In this document: positions 33,712 through 41,374 of the stretch, in pieces
Position numbering within the stretch: position 1 is the stretch's first letter
Layout of the letters: every line of letters begins with the position of its first letter
Assembly (NCBI GenBank): GCA_040365065.1
Contig: BAABNI010000003.1
Location: forward strand, 1 to 64,000
From: Pelagadaptatus aseana
GTDB taxonomy: Bacteria; Pseudomonadota; Gammaproteobacteria; Pseudomonadales; Cellvibrionaceae
Length of the DNA: 64,000 nucleotides
Direction: 5' to 3'
Program-made: the position numbers and the translations under genes
Notes under the pieces: generated by a model
Told to the model about the DNA's origin: nothing
The model's database searches: none
The model's input: the letters and a program-made list of their open reading frames with translations, nothing else

Positions 33712-34560
33712 TTAAACAGAGATGGACAAGTTATCAATCAAACGTGCCGCACTGGTGTACATGGCTCCCAGAATCGTGATTTCGGCATCATCTACCGCGG
33801 CGGCTTCCAGGGTTTTACTGTCACAAATACTGAAATAATCGATACGGAAACCCGCTTCTTCGATTTGCTTTTTGGCCTCGGCTTCCAATAAATCAAAATC
33901 GCGGCGGCCACCTTGAATTTCATCAGCCACCCAGTTAAGACTCTTATTCAATTGATTACAGCGCGGGCGCTCATCCTCGGTGATATAACCGTTACGTGAA
34001 CTCATGGCCAGACCATCGGCTTCGCGATGAATTTCACCGGCCGTAATCTGCACCGGCATACACAGATCTTCCACCATGCGACGAATCACCGCCAACTGCT
34101 GATAATCCTTTAAACCAAACACAGCCTCATCGGGTTGCACAATATTGAACAACTTGGTCACCACCGTGGTCACCCCTTCAAAGTGCCCCGGGCGACTGGC
34201 TCCACAGAGTACATCGGTCATGGTTGGGCAGATAACGCGGGTTTGTGTGTCCATGCCATTGGGGTACATTTCCCGATCATCGGGATGAAACAGATAATCA
34301 CAATTAGCGTCGCGCAAACGATCACAATCGGCCTGAAAAGTACGAGGGTATTTATCCCAGTCCTCATTCAAACCAAACTGCAAACCGTTCACAAAAATGG
34401 AGCACACCACAATATCATTGGTTTCCTGAGCTTTTTTTACCAACTCAATATGGGCATCGTGGAGATTGCCCATGGTCGGCACAAAACCAATACGCTTACC
34501 CGCCATCCGCTCTTCTTTAAGCGCCTTACGCAGGGAATCAATATGATGAAAAATTTGCAT
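33712..34560 (-). CDS. panC: pantothenate synthetase
   Basis: Joins pantoate and beta-alanine, the last step to pantothenate. 282 residues. The Rossmann HIGH-like motif reads LHDAH rather than LHDGH, the SIFVNPxQF segment reads SIFVNGLQF, and the FGEKD segment reads FGLKD; SSRNGY is intact. These are three changes in otherwise strongly conserved spots. The start follows GGAGG by 5 bases. No panB is next to it, unlike E. coli. Confidence 0.9.
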   Translation of the reverse strand: MQIFHHIDSLRKALKEERMAGKRIGFVPTMGNLHDAHIELVKKAQETNDIVVCSIFVNGLQFGLNEDWDKYPRTFQADCDRLRDANCDYLFHPDDREMYPNGMDTQTRVICPTMTDVLCGASRPGHFEGVTTVVTKLFNIVQPDEAVFGLKDYQQLAVIRRMVEDLCMPVQITAGEIHREADGLAMSSRNGYITEDERPRCNQLNKSLNWVADEIQGGRRDFDLLEAEAKKQIEEAGFRIDYFSICDSKTLEAAAVDDAEITILGAMYTSAARLIDNLSISV

Positions 34561-34601
34561 GGAGACCTCCAGGCGAGACAAAAAGAGAACTCAGAGTGAT
34601 A

Positions 34602-36074
34602 TCAATAATCGCCCTGATCGTAATACTCGGGAGCGAGATTTTCGAAGCGGGTATGCTTGCCAACAAAGGCGGCTTTTACTGTGCCAATTTCACCGTTACG
34701 CTGCTTACCAATGATCAGCTCAGCCACACCTTTATCCGGGCTGTCTTCGTTGTAGTATTCATCGCGGTAGATAAACAGGATGACATCCGCATCCTGCTCA
34801 ATCGCTCCGGATTCCCGCAGATCGGAATTCATCGGGCGCTTATTGGGACGCTGCTCTACACCACGATTCAGCTGTGACAAAGCAATCACCGGGCAACTGT
34901 ATTCTTTCGCCAGCGCTTTTAACGAGCGGGAAATTTCAGAGATCTCCTGGGTCCGCCCCTCGCTTTTACCCGCCACCTGCATCAACTGCAAATAATCGAG
35001 CACCACCAGTGAGGGCAAGCTGTTTTTTTCAAGATCTTCCAGTGGCATTTGCGGATACTTTTGCTGCAGTGCCATCTGGTGAGTGCGCGTCACTTTTTTC
35101 ACCCGAGCGCGAACATCCTGCGGCGTCAAACCCGGGGTATCATCAATAAACAAAGGTTTATCTTTGATTTTCAGCGCCGCCGTGTTGAGTTTGGGCCAAT
35201 CATCCTCTTCCAGCTTGCCATCACGCAAGCGACCGGCATCAATCCGCCCCAAAGAAGATAGCATCCGGGTTACCAGCGACTCGGCCGGCATTTCCATACT
35301 GAAAATCAAGGTTGGCTTATGCTCTTCCTGAGTCATGGCTGCTTCAATAAAGTTAAGCGCCAGTGCGGTTTTACCCATGGAAGGACGCGCCGCCAGAACA
35401 ATCATCTCACCGGGCTGCCAACCCGAGGTGTAACCGTCGAGCTTGTCGATACCGGTGGAGAGGCCGGTAATATCGCTCTCAGCACGAAACATTTCATCAA
35501 TACGTGCCAGTGAGCCCTTGAGCAGATCATTGGCGTCGCGGAATCCACCCTCCTTGGGGCGATCCTCGGCAATCTCGGCAATGCGCTTTTCTGCCAACCC
35601 CAGCAGGGCATCGGAATCCAGACCTGCTGGCGTAAAGCTGCTGCGATTAATTTCATTGGTGGCATGAATCAACTGCCGCAGTGTGGAGCGCTCCCGCACA
35701 ATATTGGCGTAGGCCACGATATTGGCGGCACTGGGCGTCTGTTGCGCCAGCTCCATCAGGTAGGCCATACCGCCCACACTGTCGAGCTGCTCATGACGAT
35801 TGAGCTCTTCAGCCAGCGTCACCACATCCAGCGGTTGCTCAGCTTCAACCAACTGCACCATCATCTGAAAAATGGTCTGGTGCGTCGCGCGGTAGAAATC
35901 TTTCTCCGAAATCACCTCACCAACGGCATCAAAACGCTGGTTATCGAGCATCAAACCGCCCAGCACGGACTGCTCTGCCTCAATGGAATGGGGCATGGAA
36001 TCCTTGCTTTCGCTCTCCGCATCCGGAGAGTCGAAGTAGTCTGGCTGATAATCTAATGGCGGTGTATCGGACAT
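34602..36074 (-). CDS. dnaB: replicative DNA helicase DnaB
   Basis: Hexameric fork helicase. N-terminal primase-binding domain (about 25-170), then the RecA-like motor with Walker A ARPSMGKTALALNF and Walker B/H2 LVVLDYLQLMQ, and the arginine finger segment. 490 residues with a low-complexity acidic N-terminal tail (MSDTPPLDYQPDYFDSPDAESES). Upstream comes the rplI operon, as in many gammaproteobacteria (rplI-dnaB). Confidence 0.98.
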   Translation of the reverse strand: MSDTPPLDYQPDYFDSPDAESESKDSMPHSIEAEQSVLGGLMLDNQRFDAVGEVISEKDFYRATHQTIFQMMVQLVEAEQPLDVVTLAEELNRHEQLDSVGGMAYLMELAQQTPSAANIVAYANIVRERSTLRQLIHATNEINRSSFTPAGLDSDALLGLAEKRIAEIAEDRPKEGGFRDANDLLKGSLARIDEMFRAESDITGLSTGIDKLDGYTSGWQPGEMIVLAARPSMGKTALALNFIEAAMTQEEHKPTLIFSMEMPAESLVTRMLSSLGRIDAGRLRDGKLEEDDWPKLNTAALKIKDKPLFIDDTPGLTPQDVRARVKKVTRTHQMALQQKYPQMPLEDLEKNSLPSLVVLDYLQLMQVAGKSEGRTQEISEISRSLKALAKEYSCPVIALSQLNRGVEQRPNKRPMNSDLRESGAIEQDADVILFIYRDEYYNEDSPDKGVAELIIGKQRNGEIGTVKAAFVGKHTRFENLAPEYYDQGDY

Positions 36075-36181
36075 AAACCTGAAAACGGTTAAGTTGAATT
36101 TTTAAGGTCGACTAGTTTGCCACAAGCAACACTGTGAACATAGCCAAAGAAGGTCAAAATCAAGGCGTCACTCCAGCCTGT

Positions 36182-36324
36182 CATGGGCCGGGAGTTATTC
36201 TGTAGCGCCTAGCGCCAGGGACGAGCGCGGGACGGCACAGGGACAAGGTGAATTGAAGCGCAGCTTCAAGAGAGGGTGCTCTGGGGTATGTGCCACGAAG
36301 CGAAAGAATAACTCCCGGCCCATG
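36182..36324. repeat. inverted-repeat element B (long form)
   Basis: Perfect 20-bp arms CATGGGCCGGGAGTTATTCT (36182-36201) and its complement (36305-36324) enclose 103 bases. Inside is a smaller palindrome TTGAAGCGCAGCTTCAA (36253-36269). It can fold into one long branched hairpin and shares a 33-base region with element A in opposite orientation. No gene is inside. Flanks in the dnaB-rplI gap are otherwise plain. Confidence 0.85.
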
Positions 36325-36369
36325 GCTGGCGGCAATCAGCATTCCACTTCTTACCGCCCCCAAAACAAC

Positions 36370-36413
36370 AAAAGCGCCACCCCATCAGGCAAACCTGACA
36401 GAGCAGCGCTTTT
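36370..36413 (-). terminator. probable terminator after rplI
   Basis: On the minus strand AAAAGCGC and GCGCTTTT arms flank an inner stem (CTGTCAGG/CCTGATG), with TTTTGTTGTTTTG following. It lies about 27 bp past the rplI stop. Confidence 0.75.
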
Positions 36414-36439
36414 AGCATCAAGATTATCCAGGTAGCGAA

Positions 36440-36886
36440 TTACTCAGCTACGATGGAAACCTTAACAGGCTGAATCACTTCAGCGTGCAACTGCAGATCG
36501 ATGTCGTACTCGCCAACTTCACGCAGAGTACCTTCAGGCAGCTTCACTTCAGACTTAACAACTTCAACGCCAGCGGCGGTGATGGCGTTAGCCAGATCGC
36601 GAGTACCCAGAGAACCGAACAGCTTGCCTTCGTCGCCAGCTTTGGCTTCGATGGTTACAGCCAGTTCAGCCAGCTGTGCAGCACGAGCTTCGGCAGCGGC
36701 TTTCTTCTCAGCAGCGGCAGCTTCCAGATCAGCACGACGCGCTTCGAACTCAGCAACGTTAGCTTCGGTAGCAGGTACCGCTTTGCCCTGAGGAATCAGG
36801 AAGTTACGACCGAAACCGGCCTTTACAGAAACCTGGTCACCGATGTTGCCCAGCTTACCTACTTTTTCGAGCAGAATAACGTTCAT
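36440..36886 (-). CDS. rplI: 50S ribosomal protein L9
   Basis: Binds 23S rRNA near the L1 stalk. 148 residues with the N-terminal MNVILLEKVGKLGNIGDQVSVKAGFGRNFLIPQGKA signature (the first 20 are the conserved RNA-binding start), the long central helix and a C-terminal globular part. AGAGGA precedes the ATG. It ends the rpsF-rpsR-DUF2232-rplI operon. Confidence 0.98.
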   Translation of the reverse strand: MNVILLEKVGKLGNIGDQVSVKAGFGRNFLIPQGKAVPATEANVAEFEARRADLEAAAAEKKAAAEARAAQLAELAVTIEAKAGDEGKLFGSLGTRDLANAITAAGVEVVKSEVKLPEGTLREVGEYDIDLQLHAEVIQPVKVSIVAE

Positions 36887-36931
36887 TTCGTTAATCCTCT
36901 AAGTTAATTTCTCTTCCGTTCGCTGATCAAA

Positions 36932-37798
36932 TCAGCCCTCTTTTGAGGACTTACTCCCAATCCGCGACCGGAAATTTATCCATGTATCCAAGGTCGCCAC
37001 CACCATCAATCCCAACGTCAGTGGATTGAAAAGCAGCAACGCTAAATAAAACAAAACCAGCCATTGTCCGCCAAATTTGCGCGCCTTCACGGTGTAGTGC
37101 ACCAGTGAAATACCTGCTACCAGCAACGGCAAGCCAAACAGGCTGCTCCAGGCATGGTAATCATTACCCTGCTGCCAGCAGTAGACCATCGCAGCCAGAC
37201 AAACCAGCGCCTGCACCGGGCTTAATCGCAGCTGGTGAAATTCAGCCTGAAACCCGCCCGGGTTGTAAAGCGCCGCTTGCCACCACCGAGCCAAACACAG
37301 ACTAAACAGTGCATTGAGCGCGATAACATAACTCATCAAGCCCACCACAAAGGTGGCTGATGGTTCAAATACCGCCGCTCCGGCTGGCGCCTGGCTCTGC
37401 ATTTGTTGCAACATCTCGCCCAGCGCTTCGGTCATGGTTGCTACCGGGTCGGGCTCAGCCCAAGCCAATAAAAAACCGCACAAACTTGCCATGCCAACCA
37501 AACCCATCAGGGCCTTGGGCCAGGAAGGCTGTACCCGCAACAGCAAAGCCGCAACGTAAGTCAGCAACAACCCGGCAACAGTCACCATGGTCATCAGTGG
37601 CCCCATATCACTGATTGCAAAAGTAATCAGTGCCGGCAGGGCCGCCCACAACAGGATTAATAATCCGTCGGAGCTTCCGCGGCGCAGGCTAACCAACGCG
37701 ACGGTGGCCGGACTAGTCAGTGGAAACCAGCTCCCGATAAGAGCTACCACTGAGGCCTGCGCGCGACCACGCATAATAAATTCTGCCAGGGCGCGCAT
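36932..37798 (-). CDS. DUF2232-type membrane protein
   Basis: A 288-residue protein with about seven hydrophobic helices and no charged catalytic motif. It sits between rpsR and rplI, where pseudomonads and relatives also keep a membrane gene of this type (DUF2232). The function is unknown; the position in a ribosomal operon is conserved but not informative. It starts 10 bp after the rpsR stop. Confidence 0.8.
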   Translation of the reverse strand: MRALAEFIMRGRAQASVVALIGSWFPLTSPATVALVSLRRGSSDGLLILLWAALPALITFAISDMGPLMTMVTVAGLLLTYVAALLLRVQPSWPKALMGLVGMASLCGFLLAWAEPDPVATMTEALGEMLQQMQSQAPAGAAVFEPSATFVVGLMSYVIALNALFSLCLARWWQAALYNPGGFQAEFHQLRLSPVQALVCLAAMVYCWQQGNDYHAWSSLFGLPLLVAGISLVHYTVKARKFGGQWLVLFYLALLLFNPLTLGLMVVATLDTWINFRSRIGSKSSKEG

Positions 37799-37808
37799 GT
37801 TTTATGTC

Positions 37809-38036
37809 TTACTCGTGGCCATCCGTGTAAGGCAGCAGAGCCAGGTAGCGGGCGCGCTTAACAGCGGTAGCCAGCTGACGCTGATACTTAGCCTTGGTGC
37901 CAGTGATACGGCTAGGAACAATTTTGCCAGTCTCTGAAACGTATGCTTTCAGAGTATCCAAATCTTTGTAGTCGATCTGCTTAACGCCTTCAGCGGTGAA
38001 ACGGCAGAACTTACGACGACGGAAAAAACGTGCCAT
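37809..38036 (-). CDS. rpsR: 30S ribosomal protein S18
   Basis: Small-subunit protein of 75 residues with RFFRRRKFCRFTAEGVKQIDY and the C-terminal RARYLALLPY. Paired with S6 on the platform of the 30S subunit. GGAG precedes the start. Confidence 0.98.
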   Translation of the reverse strand: MARFFRRRKFCRFTAEGVKQIDYKDLDTLKAYVSETGKIVPSRITGTKAKYQRQLATAVKRARYLALLPYTDGHE

Positions 38037-38047
38037 GTGCTATCTCC

Positions 38048-38494
38048 TTACTCTTCACCAGCTTCTTCAGCGGCATCCGCTGCAGGGGCTTCTTCAGTTT
38101 TGGCAGCTGGTTTTTCAGCTGACTCTTCACGACGCTCACGTTCTTGACGATTACTCTTGCGCTCGCGGCTTTCTTTTTCCGCTTTCATGATCGGAGACTC
38201 TTCAGTAACAGCCTCGTCCATGCGGATAACCATGTTACGCAGAACCGCATCGTTGTAACGGAAGTTGGTAGTCAACTCTTCCAGTACTTCGTCGGTACAC
38301 TCAACATTCATCAGAATGTAGTGCGCTTTGTGGATTTTGTTGATGGAGTAAGCCAGTTGACGGCGACCCCAGTCTTCCAGACGGTGAACCGCACCACCAG
38401 CGTCTTTGATGGACGCAGTGTAACGCTCTACCATGCCTGGTACTTGCTCGCTCTGATCCGGGTGAACCAGAAACACAATTTCGTAATGACGCAT
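38048..38494 (-). CDS. rpsF: 30S ribosomal protein S6
   Basis: First gene of the S6-S18-L9 operon. 148 residues: the S6 fold (about 1-100, MRHYEIVFLVHPDQSEQV) and a longer charged tail rich in Glu, Lys and Ala (about 100-148). Tails of S6 are modified by RimK in some bacteria by adding glutamates; the run EEAGEE at the end would suit that but rimK is not here. GGAGC precedes the start. Confidence 0.98.
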   Translation of the reverse strand: MRHYEIVFLVHPDQSEQVPGMVERYTASIKDAGGAVHRLEDWGRRQLAYSINKIHKAHYILMNVECTDEVLEELTTNFRYNDAVLRNMVIRMDEAVTEESPIMKAEKESRERKSNRQERERREESAEKPAAKTEEAPAADAAEEAGEE

Positions 38495-38603
38495 GTTTGC
38501 TCCTTACGGGTTATAGCCTCCCAATCCTGCATCAACCCTATTCTAAGACGCCGATCGGTAAGGCAAGGAGAACCGAAACCATGAGCTTCGGCAATATTAG
38601 GGG
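38495..38603 (-). promoter_or_regulatory. rpsF mRNA leader, possible S6:S18 autoregulatory structure
   Basis: The leader of about 110 nt can form stems CCGAA/TTTCGG and GGGTT/AACCC and contains an exposed CCGATCGGC segment. S6:S18 complexes are known to bind a CCG-containing stem in the rpsF leaders of many bacteria. I could not fold it by computation, so this is a suggestion. Confidence 0.3.
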
Positions 38604-38609
38604 TCGCGA

Positions 38610-38638
38610 ATTCTATAGAACAAGACTTGCAAAAGCAA
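38610..38638 (-). promoter_or_regulatory. predicted promoter of the rpsF operon
   Basis: On the minus strand -35 TTGCTT and -10 TAGAAT are 17 bp apart, about 116 bp before the rpsF start. The start-site side is CGCGAC, a GC-rich discriminator suited to growth-rate control. Confidence 0.6.
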
Positions 38639-38734
38639 GATCCCAACTAGGCAAACCGCAGAAACCGCAACAATTGGTACAACCTGTGCATTGGATTCGC
38701 TCTTATCGCTGAGGAAAGCCATAGAGAGGACACT

Positions 38735-39109
38735 ATGACGGACAAATCCTGGCTACTGAATGCCAAAGCCATCGCTGCCGCACGCAAATGCATTTCAATC
38801 GTTGAAGCCGAACTGGGCATCAAGTTGAAACTGGCCCATCCGGACTTCCTGGATCTGTTGGTAGAATACGCCGATCTAAACCAATCAGCCGAGCTGGAAA
38901 AAGCCCTGTCACTGCTGGCACAGTATGCCCCCACCAAAACACTGTCCAGCACCAACAGAGACACCCCCACCATTCAGGCAAGCGTAACGGTTGCGACCAG
39001 CGAGGAAGACAACACCCCCAAGGTGATCTATCACGGCAAAGAGTACCCCAGATATCAGAAAGGTCTGGAGTTTCAGGGGCTCTATCGAGGGCAACCACGC
39101 TACGCGTGA
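38735..39109 (+). CDS. small conserved-looking protein of unknown function
   Basis: A 124-residue protein not matched to a known family by eye. The N-terminal half is helical (about 1-65, with the acidic segment SIVEAELGIKLKLAHPDFLD), a Thr/Ser-rich linker follows (about 66-95), and the end is VIYHGKEYPRYQKGLEFQG then LYRGQPRYA, a pattern of aromatic and Gly residues resembling a small SH3- or beta-type module. No signal peptide or membrane helix. AGAGAGG precedes the start. Confidence 0.7.
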   Translation: MTDKSWLLNAKAIAAARKCISIVEAELGIKLKLAHPDFLDLLVEYADLNQSAELEKALSLLAQYAPTKTLSSTNRDTPTIQASVTVATSEEDNTPKVIYHGKEYPRYQKGLEFQGLYRGQPRYA

Positions 39110-39224
39110 CCGGCTGCACCACAAGGTTGCACAGCTCATATCGGCGTGCACCAAAATTCAGCTAAACAAACCTCGCCAAAGTCGATAAGCTGAAGCGCTT
39201 CGAAATCGAAAGTAAGTGCTGTCT

Positions 39225-39668
39225 ATGAAAATCTGGGTCGATGCCGACGCCACCCCCCGTCCGGTCAAGGAAATCCTGTACAAAGCTGCGATGCGCACAG
39301 AAGTTCTGACGACTTTTGTTGCCAATCAAGGCCTCAGCGTACCCAACTCACCTTTCCTGAAAACCGTTCAGGTGCCCGCAGGATTTGACGTAGCAGATAA
39401 CTATATTGTGCAGCAGTGTGAAGCGGGGGATCTGGTGATTACAGCGGACATACCTCTGGCAGCTGAAGTCGTGGACAAGGAAGCAACCGCCATCAACCCT
39501 CGCGGAGAGAAGTACACCAAAAACAACATTCGCCAGCGTCTGGCAATGCGGGATTTTATGGAAGAAATGCGTTCAGCCGGACAGGTAACCGGCGGCCCCA
39601 AAGCCTATTCACAGCAGGACCGCCAACAATTTGCCAACACGCTGGATCGACTGCTGGCAAAACGATAA
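39225..39668 (+). CDS. yaiI: YaiI/YqxD-family (UPF0178) PIN-like protein
   Basis: 147 residues. The N-terminal MKIWVDADATPRPVKEILYKAA and the aspartate-rich TADIPLAAEVVDKEATAINPRG segment, then DFMEEMRSAG, are the family signatures. The fold is a PIN-like nuclease, with Asp clusters at the expected places, but no activity has been shown. I used the ATG rather than the GTG three codons upstream. It converges on orn with 4 bp between. Confidence 0.9.
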   Translation: MKIWVDADATPRPVKEILYKAAMRTEVLTTFVANQGLSVPNSPFLKTVQVPAGFDVADNYIVQQCEAGDLVITADIPLAAEVVDKEATAINPRGEKYTKNNIRQRLAMRDFMEEMRSAGQVTGGPKAYSQQDRQQFANTLDRLLAKR

Positions 39669-39672
39669 ATCG

Positions 39673-40215
39673 TTATTCCTTGATAAAGTGCTCCCGGTAG
39701 TGAACCAACTCGGCAATGGAATCACGGATATCATCCAGTGCCAGATGCGCACCGGACTTTTTCACCCCCTTCAATACCTCGGGTCTCCAGCGACGCGCCA
39801 ACTCTTTCAGAGTACTGACATCCAGATTGCGATAGTGAAAATACTCCTCAAGCGCGGGCATATAGCGCGCCATAAAGCGTCGATCCTGGCAAATGGAATT
39901 GCCACACATGGGGGACTTACCTGCAGGCACCCACTCTTTTAAAAACTCAATGGTTTCAGATTCAGCCTGCCCCATGGAAACATCGCTGTTGAGCACCCTG
40001 TCGGTCAGACCGGATTTGCCATGCTGATTGGTGTTCCACTCATCCATGGCATCCATGGTTACCTTGCTCTGATGAATCGCCCTTACCGGCCCCTCGGCCA
40101 AAATATTGAGGTCAGCGTCGGTGACAATGGTGGCAATTTCAATGATGGTATCTTCTTCGGGAATCAACCCGGTCATCTCCAGATCCACCCAAATCAGGTT
40201 GTTTTCACTCTTCAT
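39673..40215 (-). CDS. orn: oligoribonuclease
   Basis: 3'-5' exonuclease that degrades di- to pentaribonucleotides, including pGpG from c-di-GMP. 180 residues, DEDDh type: WVDLEMTGL (Asp, Glu), GNSICQDRRFM (Asp) and GAHLALDDIRDSI (His, Asp). Start follows the divergent rsgA gap, the standard orn/rsgA arrangement of the class. Confidence 0.98.
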   Translation of the reverse strand: MKSENNLIWVDLEMTGLIPEEDTIIEIATIVTDADLNILAEGPVRAIHQSKVTMDAMDEWNTNQHGKSGLTDRVLNSDVSMGQAESETIEFLKEWVPAGKSPMCGNSICQDRRFMARYMPALEEYFHYRNLDVSTLKELARRWRPEVLKGVKKSGAHLALDDIRDSIAELVHYREHFIKE

Positions 40216-40300
40216 GCGCTAGTTATTCCCAGTAAACTCTCTAAAATACTGCCTTTAACTATACCTACACGGACGGCAAATTGCCCATGACCTGCGGCAA

Positions 40301-41335
40301 ATGAGTAAACGCAAATTAAATCGACGTCAGAGTTGGCGCATCAAAAAGATCCAGGAAGAACGTGCCGAGCGCGCCGCCCAGAAAGAAGCCAAGGCCCAGC
40401 AGGAGCTTGCCTCCGGCGATTTGGGCCCGGAGCAGCTGGGGCTAGTGATTGCTCACTATGGCACTCAGGTTGCCGTTGAAGCTCTGGATCAGGATGGCCA
40501 GCCCTTCCCCGATCACCCCGTCAGTCGCTGCCACATGCGTGCCAATCTTGGCTCACTGGTGACCGGCGACAAGGTTGTCTGGCGCGAAGGCGAATCCCAC
40601 GGTGTGATTGTTGCGGTTACCGATCGCAGCAGTGAATTAAGTCGCCCGGATCCCTATGGAGACATGAAAATTGTCGCGGCCAATATCGATCGCATCGTAA
40701 TTGTCATCGCACCCTACCCGGAACCTCATGAAAATCTGGTAGACAGATATCTGGTCGCTGCCGAAACCCTCGACATCAAGCCCATCATTCTGCTCAACAA
40801 AACCGACCGCATCGACAACAGCAATCGCGATCGGCTGGCACAGATGGAAACCCAATACACTGAACTGGGTTACGAGTGGCTCAATGTCTCTACCATCAGC
40901 CACCAGGGCTGCGACGATCTGATTGACTATCTGTCACACTACACCAGCGTGTTTGTTGGCCAATCCGGCGTTGGCAAGTCCTCACTTATCAACATGCTGC
41001 TGCCCGAGGCCAACCTCAAAGTTGGAGAGCTTTCAGAGCTGCGCCAAAAAGGCACCCACACCACCACGACCGCTCAGCTGTTCCACTTTCCCCACGGCGG
41101 CCACTTAATCGATTCACCCGGCATTCGAGAATTCGGCTTATGGCACATGGACAAGCAAGCCCTACTGGAAGGATTCGTAGAATTTCGGCCGTTTCTGGGG
41201 CACTGTAAATTTCGCGACTGTGCCCATGAAAAGGAGCCCGGCTGCGCTATTCTTGCCGCTCTTGAGCGTGGCGACATCAGTGAATCGCGCATGGGCAGCT
41301 TTCAGTACATACTGAATACGTTGGAACAACCCTGA
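40301..41335 (+). CDS. rsgA: ribosome small subunit-dependent GTPase A
   Basis: 30S maturation GTPase. Circularly permuted GTPase with the motifs in the order G4 NKTD, G1 GQSGVGKSSL and G3 DSPGIREFGL. An N-terminal OB domain precedes, and the zinc knuckle at the end (CKFRDCAHEKEPGC) has its Cys and His. 344 residues is usual. A Lys/Arg-rich tail begins the protein. Confidence 0.97.
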   Translation: MSKRKLNRRQSWRIKKIQEERAERAAQKEAKAQQELASGDLGPEQLGLVIAHYGTQVAVEALDQDGQPFPDHPVSRCHMRANLGSLVTGDKVVWREGESHGVIVAVTDRSSELSRPDPYGDMKIVAANIDRIVIVIAPYPEPHENLVDRYLVAAETLDIKPIILLNKTDRIDNSNRDRLAQMETQYTELGYEWLNVSTISHQGCDDLIDYLSHYTSVFVGQSGVGKSSLINMLLPEANLKVGELSELRQKGTHTTTTAQLFHFPHGGHLIDSPGIREFGLWHMDKQALLEGFVEFRPFLGHCKFRDCAHEKEPGCAILAALERGDISESRMGSFQYILNTLEQP

Positions 41336-41374
41336 ATCGTAGACATACCTCAATCAAGATAGCCCCCTGATGTC

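Noticed and set aside
36182..36324. Ordinary Rho-independent terminator
   Set aside because: Arms of 20 bp 103 bases apart without a T-run are far larger than a terminator, and rplI has a separate terminator nearby.
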